Positions 22,683 to 35,150 are shown, numbered from the stretch's first letter. The stretch: DNA of 64,000 nt from Megalobrama amblycephala (GCF_018812025.1 NC_063061.1:1372001-1436000), one strand, 5' to 3'. A program made the numbers and translations. Notes: generated by a model from the letters alone, not told the origin.

Positions 22683-23150
22683 CAAGTCAAGTTTATTCAA
22701 ATGTATTCATCTAGCACTTTATACAATGCAGATTATTTCAAAGCAGCTTTACAGTGATAATGAGGAAAATAATGGTTCAGTGATGCAAACAGAATTCAAT
22801 TCTGATGTAAAGCTGCTCTAAAATGACAACAAAGTGTCAATATTCAGCTGAAATCAATTCATTGTTGATTCAGTTTGGTTCAATAACTGTGTAAAGTTAA
22901 TCAGTTATAAAAAGAGTTTTCTTTTTCAGAGCTCTGGAGAAAACTGGTTCTCAGTTCTCATCCAATAGTGTCAGTGCAATCAAATCGATAATATTGTTGA
23001 ATATTAAATGTCCCCAACTGATCAAGCCAGAGGTGACAGTGGCAAGAACCCAAACTCCATCAGGTGACAGAAATGAAGAAAAAACCCTTGGGAGGAACAA
23101 GGCTCAGTCGGAGAACCAGCTCTCCTCTGGCCAAACGAACAAACACAGTG
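22683..23150. repeat. Dispersed repeat copy 1 (CAAGTTTATT...AAAGCAGCTTTACAGTGAT family)
   Basis: Shares the order of blocks CAAGT-TTATT, AAGCAGCTTTACAGTGATA, CTCTGGAGAAAAC, GTTGAATAT...TGTCCCC and AAGCCAGAGG with a second copy at 23683-24010. It is the target into which the BEL element inserted. Non-coding; class not determined (SINE-like or non-autonomous). Confidence 0.65.
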
Positions 23151-23682
23151 TGATTTTGATTCCAGGCTGCATCACAAGTCAGATTGTGGATTGAGATCAT
23201 TTAGAATATTTCATTCAGCTCCTTCTGCTTAAAGATTACATCACATTGGCATTTTGAGGGAGGAGGAGGGTCCAGTGTTGGGAGCATATTTGCAATGCCC
23301 CAGGGCAGATATTTCAAGTTTAAATAGGGAAAATTTAAAATATCAAAAACCGCTCACATTTAAGGGTGCACTACGCAGGATTTTCAGTTACATTCAAACT
23401 TGGACCCTCCGCATGGGTGATCTCAACACCGCCGGAAGTGATGAGGTGTTGTGTTTATCATGCATAAATGTCATTTTTGTGTCTGTATATGTTACGCTAA
23501 TAATTAGATGACTGGCTGTAATTTGCGAGGGAGTTTAGCCATCTTCAGTCTAATGAGCAGTAATTATGTGTCATTATAGAAACGTAATTACAGTGCTTAG
23601 CAGACTGTCGAGTTACAGAAAGCAGTCAATAAGGCAACAGCAACATTTTGTGTCGAGACACGACAACTTCGCTTCCCGAGTC

Positions 23683-24010
23683 AAGTCACCTTCATTTATT
23701 TATATAACGCTTTTTACAGTGCAGATTGTGTGAAAGCAGCTTTACAGTGATAGAGGGAACATAATTTTGGCTGCACAGCAGCTCTAGAAGAAAATGGTGT
23801 CATTGTCCAGCTCAAGTAAATTCAGTATTGATTCATTCTGTTGTAAAAATAATTAGTTATTAATTTAGTTCATTTATCTTTACAGCAGCTCTGGAGAAAA
23901 CAGTGATGTCATCATTCGCATACAATGTTGTCAATGCAGGCAGATCAAAACACTGTTGAATATCAAGTGTCCCCGACTAAGCAAGCCAGAGGCGACAGAC
24001 ACAGATGACA
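23683..24010. repeat. Dispersed repeat copy 2, same family
   Basis: Begins AGTCAAGTCACCTTCATTTA and contains GCGAAGTGT-free but collinear blocks AAGCAGCTTTACAGTGATA, CTCTGGAGAAAACAG and AAGCCAGAGGCGACAG, as in copy 1. Between the copies (23150-23682) I see no gene. Confidence 0.65.
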
Positions 24011-24156
24011 CACCCACACACCCAAATTTATTTTTCATCCTTTATTGACATTGGTGGTTCCATAAAGAACCTTTGGACCATTTCTATTCCACGAAAGATA
24101 TTTTATAGTGGAAAAAATATTATTCTCATTAGGGATAAAAAAAGGTACTTTTAAAG

Positions 24157-25059
24157 GATTAGTTCACTTCAGAATTAAAATTTCCTGATAATTTACTCAC
24201 CCCCATGTTATCCAAGATGTTCATGTCTTTCTTTCTTCAGTGGAAAGAAATGAAGGTTTTTGAGGAAAACATTCCAGGATTTTTCTCCATATAGTGGACT
24301 TCACTGGGGTTCAACGGGTTGAAGGTCCAAATGTCAGTTTCAGTGCAGCTTCAAAGAGCTCTACATGATCCCAGACGAGGAATAAGAGTCTCATCTAGAG
24401 AAACCATCAGTCATTTTCGAAAAAAAATAAAATTATATACTTTTTAACTACAAATGCTCGTCTTGCACTGCTCTGTGGTGCTCCACGCATGATGTAATCA
24501 TGTTGGAAAGATCACGCATGACGTAGGCGGAAGTACCACAGTAGAGCGAAAAACTCTCATCTCATTTACATCTCATTTTCTCCTCCAGCTTCAAAATCAT
24601 CCGACATTGTTGTTTTACCTTTTTTTGTAAAGGCTGTTTGACTTAGTCTTTGCACGTTCACTTTGTAGACACTGGGTCGGTACTTCTGCCTACGTCACGC
24701 GTGACCTTTCCAACATGATTACGTAATGCGTGGAGCATCACAGAGCAGTGCAAGACGAGCATTTGTGGTTAAAAAGTATATAATTTTATTTTATTTTTTC
24801 GAAAATGGCCGATGGTTTCTCTAGATAAGACTCTTATTCCTCGTCTGGGATCATGTAGAGCTCTTTGAAGCTGCACTGAAACTGACATTTAGACCTTCAA
24901 CCCGTTGAACCCCAGTGAAGTCCACTATATGGAGAAAAATCCTGGAATGTTTTCATCAAAACCCATAATTTCTTTTCCACTGAAGAAAGAGAGACATGAT
25001 CTTCGATAACATGGGGGGTGAGTGAATTATCAGGAAAATTTTAATTCTGAAGTGAATCC
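24157..25059. mobile_element. Large foldback element, about 381-bp arms
   Basis: Left arm 24157-24537 is reverse-complemented by right arm 24679-25059 with a small number of mismatches and indels; the loop is about 141 bp. Ends read GGATTAGTTCACTTCAGAA and its complement. Non-coding. Structure fits a foldback or long-TIR non-autonomous DNA transposon. Confidence 0.85.
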
Positions 25060-26709
25060 TGTTCCCTGAAAGGTCCTTTGTGGAACCAAAAATTTGTCCT
25101 CTAAATTGCATCAGTGCGAAAACATTTTGAACCTTTATTTTTTAGAGTGTGTGTGGTTGTATTGTATATTAAAATAAGGCTATTCACCTCCGGACCTGCA
25201 GGGTCAGTATACTGCAGAGTGAGCTCCAAATCTAATGTGTGTTTTAATCAAATTCAGTTATCCTTATGTAGAAATGATGATGTGTCGAAACTGAGAGTGC
25301 TGCATTCATATATCTCAGTAACACAAGCTCTACTTGTCCTCCTCTATCAGTATAACTGTCTCCCTCTAGTGTTGGCTTGGAATAATGACAGATGTAAATG
25401 TACTATATAAAGACTTCCAGCTAAAATGTTCTGGGCGCTGCAGTTTCCTCCTGTCAGTCCACTGATACTCTCATAATGAGACGAGACGCATGTTCACAAA
25501 CATCTGCCGCACATCACTGCGCTGTTATAGAGATGAGAGCACCTGTCAGCTTGTCTGCGTTCACACTCACACACACACACACACACACAGTAGACAGCCG
25601 AGTTTCCCCATCATCTGTCTGCCTTGGCCATCAACACTTACACAGTCAGCGTGTTTCATGGGTTCTTTTGTAACATTGCCATTATGGTGTCAGTTCACAG
25701 TAGAAATGATGCCCTCATTATGCGAATCAGTGTGAAAGTTTCACCTTGGGTATTGTGGGAATAACACGGCTATCAGAGGGTTTGCAGCTGACATGTTCTA
25801 ATGGACACCTGGAGGAATACAAATTGTGATGAATCTGAATTATACTTATCCTCTAAGGAATATTATGATTCAGACAACCTCAGAAGTCTTTCTTCTGTCG
25901 TCTCTCAGATCAGCCTGATGTTGTTTATTAAGGAACAATGTGTGTATCTCAGTAGCTAAGATATTTAGTCAAAAGTCCAATGACAAAATGGCTGTAAAAC
26001 CTGAAAACGTCTTGAAATGTAGTTACGGTGGGATACTGGAATAATTGACTGTTTGGGTGTGCGTGCAGTGTCATTAATTATTCTTTATTTTATAAATCAA
26101 TTAAAGGCAGTGTGTCTCTCCTCATGTTCTTAAAAGTTATTTAATACACAAGTCATTTATATAAGGTGTGGACCTCTAACACCGATAAGATTCTAGCGTC
26201 AAGCCGTTGGTCTGTCTTCACCAGACTTTGAGATGTGATAAAGTCAATCAAATATCACAGCCAATCAGAAGAGCACGTGGGCGGGCTCTATTGGCATGCT
26301 CCCGGCACTCACAACGAAATGGATAAGTACATAATCAATTTCATGAATATTACACCATTTTAACATTATCAAAAAATACTTACTGAGTTACTGAAACAAC
26401 TTTTGTCACAGATTATGCATGTCTGTTCAAGTTCTTGTTTCCTTTCATTTATTTTGAAGATCTGAGGTGAATTGTCCATTGTTGCTTTCAGTACGGCTAT
26501 AAAAGACACACAAAATGATATTCAAGCACACATTAGATGCTTTTAACATTAAATAAAGCACATAAACATTACCTGAGATTATCATCGCCATACTTTGTGT
26601 TGTTGTTCCAGCCGCAATGTCAAAACTGTTTCTAAAATACAATCATCGCGTGTCGTCGTCACGGCTAGTTAGGACAAAAACGTGGTTAGGACACGGTGTA
26701 AATCTTTTA
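25060..26709. other. Intergenic stretch with a (CA)n microsatellite
   Basis: (CA)n at about 25562-25588. No gene, RNA gene or clear element ends were identified; frames present are short and compositional. Confidence 0.45.
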
Positions 26710-28673
26710 GACCCTGTTTCCACCTGGTATTAACCCTCTGGAGTCTGAGGCTGATTTGGGGCTTGGAGGAGTTTTGACATGCCCTGACATTTGTGCTTTT
26801 TACAGTTGTTCATAAACATATAAATGACAAAAGTGTCATTACACTGTATTCAGCACAAACTAGGCTACAATAATATGTGAGGAACATGTATGTACATGTT
26901 TGTATTTTTGAAGGAATAATGTTTATGCGTGGTTATTGAAAAAACAAAAAACTTAAGTCACTGAAATAAGGCCAAAAAAAGTATATTAAATCTGTGTTCA
27001 CAAGACTTTTGGGTATTGGAGGTTGTAGACTAGAGTTTTTGCTTCAGAATTATGTAAAAATTATGCTGCCTACTCCTTCATATAAAACAATATATTGATT
27101 TAGTTTTTGTAAGTCACTTTTTGTCAAGAAACACAGTATGCGTGGAGGCGTGAATCTGCATGAATAATGGGCCGTTTACACCTGAGAAGACAAAAGAATC
27201 ACATAATAATGACCTGAAATGACTTGCATATTAATGAGGCCTTTTAGTCAGGTAGGCTGTGAAAAAAAAACCCTCTGTAATAATGTCTCAGCTCATCATA
27301 AACAGCAATACTGTGAAATATTATTACAACTTAAAATAATGGTATTCTATTATATTCTTTAAAATATAATGTATTTCTGTGATGCAAAGTGTCTGAACAA
27401 TTATGTTACCTCTATGGCATTTCATATAGGCTTTTAGCTTAAAAGCATGCACATTTGGAGAAATATTGATGGATTCTTATATATTTATGTCAATTTTCTA
27501 TACTAAGAAGTAATATTTATTGTCATCACTATGAGTGCTGGATACTGTTTTTTCAATTTATACTTGCAGCCGGAGGGCGCTCTCTGTGCACATTTAGGCC
27601 ACAAATTCATATAAAGAAGAAAAGGAACTAGGAACTAACGGCATGTCTTCTAGAGATCGCTAACCATTGCTTTAACATCCAAATAAACACTTTTCAAGAC
27701 AATAAATACACGATTGAGACGATGTATTGTATTAGAATTTGCGTCTGAATAGCGCTGGCTCCGTGGGCGTGGCCGCATTAGCGGATAATGAGCTGAATCA
27801 CAGACGTGGCTCTCTTTTCATACAGATTACATAAACACAGAATGTTTGTTTTCGATTTGACTTGCACAATTTAAAACCTGACATTTCAACTTTCTTTAGA
27901 CGTAAGTGTCATTTTTTTCGTCATTAGTATTCATAAGTTACAGTTCATTTTCTGAGAACTATCAGATTGGACTTCGTTCAGAGGGAGAGGAGAGATCACG
28001 CATCATGTTAGTTTTCTTTATTTTACAAAAAGCACAACATTGTGTTTTTACTATGAGTGTACACAAATAAAAGAAGATATTCTATAGTTTCAATTGATAT
28101 ATTACTTATGTCTCTATGACAAGAAATGACGGAGTATTTTAAGTCTGTTTTGCTGCAATGTGAAAAAAATCCTGCAAAACGCGCCGGCGCGTTTTCAGAC
28201 CTCAGGGAGTTAAGATGCGTTTTGGTCGATTGGATCACAAGTAGACGAGGGAGACACATTCTTGTTTACACCCGTCTCTTTTGTCCACTTCTGTCCTGCT
28301 TTCGCTTCTCCTCTGACAGACACAAGACTGGTCGAATGCTGTGAGTGTGTGTTAGAAATCAGGAATGGGGAGAGAACATTGTGCTTGGTACATTTTTCAC
28401 CTTCAAACCAAACTTGGGTCTTCAGCCGACAAAGTCATGCCGCTTCCCATAATGTTTACGTATTAGGTGGACAGTAGGCATCTTTAGTGACTGTTCGAAC
28501 ACATTCAACCACATGAGCATTTACACTACGAAAGCAATCCGGTCGAATGTGTTTTCAACTACCTCTGGATGTGGTCGAAAGCGGACAAGCTCAAAACGCT
28601 TTACACCTGAATTTAGAGTCGTCCACTTGTGATCCAATTGACCAAAATCTTAATACCAGGTGTAAACAGGGCC
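26710..28673. mobile_element. TIR element (CCCTGTTTACACCTGGTATTAA family) interrupted by a piggyBac-like element
   Basis: The right end 28610-28673 reads GATCCAATTGACCAAAATCT then TAATACCAGGTGTAAACAGG. Its reverse complement matches the left end at 26710-26733 and then, after a 1.48 kb interruption, resumes at 28210 with TTAAGATGCGTTTTGGTCGA. Without the insertion the host element is only about 490 bp. A fragment of the same family lies at 48801-48915. Confidence 0.75.
26730..28213. mobile_element. piggyBac-like non-autonomous element flanked by TTAA
   Basis: TTAA at 26730-26733 and again at 28210-28213. The inner ends are CCCTCTGGAGTCTGAGG on the left and, as reverse complement of the right, CTCCCTGAGGTCTGAAA, an imperfect terminal inverted repeat starting with the C-run typical of piggyBac. 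The host terminal repeat is continuous when the segment and one TTAA are removed. The 1.48 kb interior has no transposase. Confidence 0.75.
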
Positions 28674-30160
28674 TTGGTTTACTATTTTAATGGCAGGATT
28701 AATTTTATTGATTGGGATTGATTTTATTTTCCTCTAAACCACTAGATGGCACAAAAACCTGCCGCAGCACTTTCCTAAATATCCGCTTTTCAAAATGCAC
28801 GTGCAAATTTGTCTGATCCTTGACGTGATCGTGGGCAGCAATGCAAAGTTGATTATGAGGTAGTTTGATCTAATATTTGAGTTTTTTTTAAATGACATGT
28901 TGTTGATTTAAGAAGCAAATGAGAATCGGTTAAATTAATGTTTGTATCTTCAGACAGAGGTCTTCTTAATGATTTTCAGTTTTGTTCAAGGTAATTCAAG
29001 CAACAGTTTTTCAATAACAGACGAATATGTAAAAGTATGTTATTTGGGGTAACCACCTCATACATTAATACGATTTTTAAACAAAATTAACCACTTTTAT
29101 TCATTATTTTCACATTTTCTCCAGCAATGTTTTTTCTGCAATCATACACTTTGAGAGTAATGAAATCTGAAAAAGTAAAGCCGAATGAAAAGTAAAGATG
29201 AAATCAATTTAATTTTTCATGTTGACTATTTTTGGATTTAAACTCTGCGAAACACATTCATTTAAACATCACGTGACAGCTTATGAATCTGTGCGTGTAA
29301 AAGTATCTGTAGAACGGATATGCCATCAAATTAATAACATTCATGAGCAAACGGCTCTGATCTGAGCTTATAGGCCAGTAGATGTATTTATCTAATGGGC
29401 ACAATTCAGGGAGTATAGATGCTCAAACTACAATGAAATGCCAAAAATTTTGCAATGGTTTCTAAAACCTCATCCATGGTGTCAGATTATAAGAGGAAGT
29501 GTGTGTGTCCCTTCAGCAGCTATTAGAGGTTTGCCGGTAAATCTGACATGTGATTTAGTTAATCTGTGCATGATGTTTAAGAGGATGCATCCGACTGTGT
29601 GCTGGGATATAAAACATCCCCCCATCAGAGAGAATTACTGTACTGTGCAACCACGGTTAATGATGCATCAGCCAAGGGAGATATATGAAAGTAATTTTAT
29701 TAAATGACTGTATGCATATTAATAGGTTTTAATGAATAAAGATGTTAAAATGTACATAACTCGTCTCATGGAATTATTGAATAATGTAGGAGCCATTTGT
29801 TTCAGTTTGTGTTATTTTTCTTTCATGCCACTAGAGGGCTTATAATGTATTTACAGTATGTCGTCAAATCGACACAGAGGGTGTGCGAAGAAGAAGGTCA
29901 ACAGACTTTTTGACCGTAATTGACTTGAGTAGAATTGTCCGCTTCTTTTATTTCTTTATTGTTTGTTGCTGTTTGAATTTGAGCAAAGAAAGAGACAATA
30001 AATGGATTGGAATATCCAACTTTATTTGTATTTTATTGACAATCTATTCAAGAACCAAGAACGTGCCAAAACCAAGATCTTCTTTCCCCGTCATCTTATC
30101 CTGTCTTGCCCTACTTATTATTATTCTATGCCATGAAACTTTTCAATCAATATAGGAGGA
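28674..30160. other. Intergenic stretch; possible conserved non-coding block at 29280-29720
   Basis: No gene recognised. The block at about 29280-29720 lacks any repeat structure that I recognise, is balanced in composition and holds several AT-core motifs (ATTAATAACATTCATGAG, GGTTAATGATGCATCAG). It looks like unique regulatory-type DNA rather than transposon, but this is judgement only. Confidence 0.35.
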
Positions 30161-30832
30161 TGCCATTCGGTCCCCTTGACTTGTGGGGTCCCCCAAGGCT
30201 CTATTTTGGCCCCTTTATTGTTTTCTCTATACATTTAGACTCTATTTTTGAAAAGAATGGCTTGTACTATCATTACTATGCAGATGATACTCAACTTTAT
30301 TTGCCCCTGAAGCACAAAAATGGCTTAGACTCTCTCTGTGCCTGTCAAAGCCTGGATGTCGTTAAATATTTTAAATCTAAATGAGAGCAAAACAGAGATC
30401 ATCATGTCTTTACATTGGCTCCCAGCCTGCTTTAGAATTGATTTTAAAGTGCTTCTGCTTGTTTTTAAATGTTTAAATGGCCTCTCAGCCTTCTGACTTG
30501 TTGTGTGAACACCATCCTGTGAGAACTCTTCAGTCCGCCAACCAGAGTTCATTATCTGTTCCAAAGGCAAATTAAAATCCAGGGGTGATCGAGGTTTTGC
30601 CATAGTCGCACCTAAACTTTGGGACAGTTTACTGACCCATATTAGAACGGCGTTACATCAAAGTTAAAAACATATCTCTCACTTTAGCCTATTGACTTGT
30701 GATGTCCTGTTGTCTGTTGTTGTTTTTTTATTTATTAGTTTTGGTGTTTTAGGAACATTGTACAGAGCATTGGTCAACTTTAGTTATTTTTAATTGTGCT
30801 TTATAAATAAATTGAGATCGAGATTGAGATGA
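30160..30832 (+). pseudogene. L2/CR1-type LINE reverse transcriptase relic with 3' end
   Basis: The translation at about 30185-30240 gives GVPQGSILAPLLFSLY. After a frameshift, YADDTQLYLPLK carries the catalytic YADD box at about 30278-30289. The sequence then jumps from the ESKTEIIM-like block to LHWLPACFRIDFKVLLLVFK, indicating an internal deletion near 30410. The final part resembles the LINE C-terminus, and the copy ends in the repeated GAGATCGAGATTGAGAT tail. Multiple stops; inactive. Confidence 0.8.
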
Positions 30833-31984
30833 GGAAAAATGTTATAAAATTACATTATATAAACACTAGGGGATTTCCCCAAAATTATGTGCCAGATTGG
30901 ATTTCGGAGGTGCTGGATCTGGATCCTGCTTGTTCCGGCACAAATTAAGCCCTGGCTGACCCTAATAAAGCTGTGTACTCTTTTTCCCAATATTTGGATG
31001 ATTGGACAGAGGTGCATCAGGAACTCAACAAACTAGTCATGAACTACAGCTTCATCTTCATCTTTATTATTTTGTGATCCTTCATACTCATCGTTTTTTA
31101 TTCTGTTTTGCCCTGAAACCTGAATTTGCTTCTTAATTTAGTAGAAACAGTGCAAGTAGCCAGATGTTGATGTCTTTACGCATATATATCAGTTTGATAC
31201 CTTATTAGCAGCAAGTTCTCATTACTATGATATGTCTGTGCATCCGCCATATTGAAAAGGTCAAGATCTGCCGGTTAACACATGAAGGTGAACTGACAGA
31301 TACGGTCGGCGGCAGGGGTCTTTTCCAGATTATTTCCACAAGATCTTGTTTATCATAAATGTTTGACAATTCTGACATGTTGCAGATGATGTAAAGTTCA
31401 AAAATTAAACAATGAATTGGTAAAATGCTCTTGTAAATGATATTGACTGAAGTGTTGGGACTATTGACATTAAACACAGCAGTTTGGATAAAAAAACATC
31501 ATATGCAGTCTAATCCATAGAATGAAGCTGTAATGACACGAGACGACAGGAGATGGAGAAGAACCCAGGATTGGGAGTTATCAAGGCATATCAAGGCAAG
31601 TATATCAAGTCAAGTATGCAGGTAGGTAAGCAGTCTGAATAGTCTTTGAGAAACAAATAGGCTTCCATCCATGGCTGTGGGAACTAGGGGTGATGCGGGT
31701 GCTGCAGCTCCCCCTACATTGGAATTTAAGATGACACGACTTGTTTTTAATTTTCCACCTGTATTCATAAAATTACCCTGAAGATTCTTTCGTTTTTATA
31801 TGTTGTTGAATATGGTTTTATGACTTTGAGAAATGACTATAGGCTATTTTTCAAAAGCTGATTTTGCATGCAGTGAGTGATGTTACTTTGCTGGTTGAGG
31901 ACCAGCATGTCTCAGAACTCATTTGACGTTTACACATGTTCACACAAGACATCGGTGAAAAACTAAATATAGAGGTCTTGATTA
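30833..31984. other. Intergenic stretch
   Basis: No gene supported. A piece near 31675-31730 (GGGTGCTGCAGCTCCCCCTA) resembles dispersed fish repeat sequence. The rest is unassigned. Confidence 0.4.
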
Positions 31985-34137
31985 AAGGGTTAGTTCACCC
32001 AAAAATGAAAATTCTGTCATTAATTACTCACCCTCATGTCGTTCCACACCCATAAGACTTTTGATCATCTTCGAAACACAAATAAGGATATTTTTGATGA
32101 AATCCGAGGGTTTCTGAACCACACATAGGCAGCAATGTCATTTCACTTTTTGAGGTACTGAAACGTACTAAAGACATTGCTAAAACAGTCGACGTGACTG
32201 CAGTGGTTCAACACTAAAGGGATAGTTCACCCAAAAATGAAAATGTGATGTTTATCTGCTTACCCCCAGGCCATCCAAGATGTAGGTGACTTTGTTTCTT
32301 CAGTAGAACCGAAATCATGATTTTTAACTCCAACCGTTGCCGTCTGTCAGTCGTATAATGCGTGTCAATGGGAACTTCGTCTATAAGAGTCAAAAAAACA
32401 TGCACAGACAAATCCAAATTAAACCCTGCGGCTCGTGACGACACATTGATGTCCTAAGACATGAAACGATCAGTTTGTGCAAGAAACCGAAGAGTATTTA
32501 TATCACTTTTTACCTCTAATACACCACTATGTCCAGCTGCCTTGAGCGCGCGCACGCCATCCGGTGCATGAGGTGTGTACGCGCTCTGGCGTAGTTTACA
32601 CATGGAGCCTGTAGTACACAGGTGTTATACAAATGGAAGTAAACCACTAAAAACATGGTTTTATTACATCAAAACATAATTTTATTTTGTTACTTTTCGT
32701 GAGGGCAGCTTTACAAATAAAAAGGACACATACAAAGATCTTGTTCACATACCTCAGTTGGATGTGGAAAAACCATAGGTGGTTTAAGATGGTTTAAACA
32801 TACCCTACGACTTAAACCTGATGGTTTAAGTTGTAGGGTATGTAAGTCCTGGGTATGTAAAATCATCAGGAGAAAAATGATCACTGCAGACCCTCACTTT
32901 AGTACAAAAGACAAAGTTTTAGACAAACTTTAGTATGTTAATGGGTGTGTTGATATCCAGCCGAAGAGCAATCAACCATAATTTAAGGCAAGCAGGCTCA
33001 AAAGTTGGGAATGCGTGGAAAGTCACCACTCCCGAACGAGTTCGCGCGAGAGAATGTAATCTTTTAGTTTTAAGTCAAATCCAGATAATTGCAAGTAAGT
33101 ACCATTTTGATTAGCTGTCGTACCTACAATGTTTGTGCACTGTGTAAACACCGAGTGACGTATATGCGCAAGAGATCACTTCCGGCGCTTGTGTAAACTA
33201 CGCCAGAGCGCGTACACACCTCATGTACCGGATGCCGTGTGCGTGCTCAAGGCAGTTGGACATAGTGGTGTATTAGAGGTAAAAAACGATTTAAATACTG
33301 TTCAGTTTCTCGCACAAACCGATCGTTTCGTGTCTTAGGACATCAGTGTGCCGTCACGAGCCGCAGGGTTTGATTTGGATTTGTCTGTGCATGTTTTTTT
33401 GACTCTTATAAATTGTGTTCCCATTGCCATGCATTATACGACTGACAGACCGCAATGGTTGGAGTTAAAAATCATCAGTCACCTACATCTTGGATGCCCT
33501 GGGGGTAAGCAGATAAACATCACATTTTCATTTTTGGGTGAACTATCCCTTTAATGTTATGAAGCAACAACAATACATTTGTGTTCAAAAACAAAACAAA
33601 AATTACAACTTTATTCAGCAAATTCGTCTCTCCCCTGTCAGACTTGTATGCTGTTTCTGTTCAGCACTTCCAGGTTCTACGTCAGAATGACGACTCATTA
33701 TTGGCATGGGTAGTGCTGATCACATGAACAGCATCGGCCAATAATGAGTCGGTATTCTGACGTAGAACCTGGAAGTGATGAACATAAACAGCATATGAGA
33801 ATGACACAGAAGAGAAGATCTTGTTGAATAAAGTCATTATTTTTGTTTTGTTTTGTTTTTGCGCACAAAAAAGTATTCTCGTCTCTTCATAACATTAAGG
33901 TTGAACCACTGCAGTCACATGACTGTTTTAATGATGTCTTTAGTAGCTTTCTGGACCTTGAAAGTGTTGATTGTATTGCTGTCTATGGGGGATAAAAAAA
34001 AAAAAAAAAACTCTCGGATTTCATCAAAAATATCTTAATTTGTGTTCTGAAGATGAACGAAGGTCTTACGGGTCTGGAACGGCATGAGGGTGAGGAATTA
34101 ATGACATTATTTTCATTTTTGGGTGAACTAACCCTTT
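31985..34137. mobile_element. Foldback element of the TTCACCCAAAAATGAAAAT family, interrupted
   Basis: Left arm from 31985 (AAAGGGTTAGTTCACCC) is reverse-complemented by the right arm ending 34137 (GGGTGAACTAACCCTTTA). Left-arm sequence up to GCAGTGGTTCAACACTA (32216) resumes at about 33554 with TAATGTTATGAAG, matching the right arm near 33885-33920. The centre of its hairpin (CCAGGTTCTACGTCAGAAT and complement) lies at 33667-33776. A second foldback of the same terminal family sits inside the left arm. Confidence 0.8.
32217..33553. mobile_element. Inner foldback element with about 380-bp arms, TA target
   Basis: AAGGGATAGTTCACCCAAAA at 32217 and TTTTGGGTGAACTATCCCTT ending near 33553 bound the element; TA flanks each side. 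The arms (about 32217-32600 and 33195-33553) are strongly similar, the loop about 600 bp. Mirrored frames in the arms encode near-identical short peptides (both contain FSFLGELSL) read outward on opposite strands; these are products of the palindrome, not genes. Confidence 0.8.
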
Positions 34138-34145
34138 ATTGTGTC

Positions 34146-34322
34146 AGTTTGTGAACTCAAAAAATAAAGTTCTAAATACTCATAAAAGTTAATTTAATTG
34201 AACTAATGTGTTTAATTTAAGTTTGCCCTAATCAAACCAATGAATTATTTTGATTGTTAGGGTTTACAGTGCACCCTTGCTTATGGGAACAATCATTGGT
34301 TGTTCTTCTGTACAATATTTTC
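34146..34322. repeat. Direct repeat copy A (GGGTTTACAGTGCACCCTTG family)
   Basis: About 180 bp nearly identical to 36503-36690, including AAGTTCTAAATACTCATAAA and ATGGGAACAATCATT. Confidence 0.85.
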
Positions 34323-35150
34323 GTTCTCACCCTTTTTAAGTATAAGATTTCAGGAGCTTTCTTGCGCAAATATCATGCATAATGTGTACACCTTTTACAC
34401 TCAGTCAAACAGATTTGATTAATTGTTGTTTGGGGTCTGTTCTTTCTGTTTGGTTTCACACATCTGACTCATCCTGCTTAAAAATATACCTATTGACATA
34501 GATGTCATAAATGAAGAGGGATTGTTAAACAGTGTAAAATCCATTAAATTTACACTGAAAAACACTAAACTTAACTCTAAATGAAGTAATCTGCCACTGT
34601 TTTCATATCATCAATTGTTTGGCTGAGCATTGATTAAACAGGGCTGCTGGGAGTCTTACAGTGGTGACATAAAAATTAAAATTCATCCCATGTCCTTTTT
34701 TTTTTTTTTTCTGTGCTAAAGCTAAAGGAAGCACAGTTGTGCTTAAGTCAAGGGTGAATATTCATTGTTGGGTTTGTTGGTGCTGTGCAGATGGTAGAAA
34801 CAGATGCTCACTGCAGCAAGTGTCAGTTTTCAGGATTTTCTCTCATGACAACGCAAATAAAGTGATGGTGTGAGTAGATGATTGTCTCTTTTGGCAGCGC
34901 TGAGGTTCTGCTGTTTCTGTCGACACACATCTGTTAGCTAGCGCTGAATATATGAGACACGATACTATAAGGAAAGAATCTGATTTCACAGTAGTTTACC
35001 TTCAGCGGGATTCTGGTTTGCAAGAAACCTTTCCACTGCAGCCAGCTACTGGAAAGTTTTGGATGTTGCTCAGTTGCATTACATTATACTCATACAATAC
35101 TGAAACTAACTTCATTTGAACGAGAAGACAACATGCTTTATCATAAAAGA
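34323..35150. other. Intergenic stretch
   Basis: No gene recognised; poly-T tract at about 34697-34710. Confidence 0.45.

Larger units (their letters stand above)
15088..22687 (-). mobile_element. Full-length BEL/Pao LTR retrotransposon with 5-bp target duplication
   Basis: Complete element on the minus strand: LTRs at 15093-15824 and 21952-22682, one open Gag-Pol frame between them, and CAAGT immediately outside both LTRs (15088-15092 and 22683-22687). A 5-bp duplication fits BEL/Pao integrase. The two LTRs appear to differ only by one A in a homopolymer (left run of 8, right run of 7), which points to a very recent insertion. No env-like frame is present. It inserted at the head of a dispersed repeat that continues at 22683. 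Intact coding and near-identical LTRs suggest it may still be competent, but expression cannot be judged here. Confidence 0.95.

Noticed and set aside
32214..33554. Two near-identical ORFs on opposite strands as paralogous genes
   Set aside because: They are the two arms of a foldback element.
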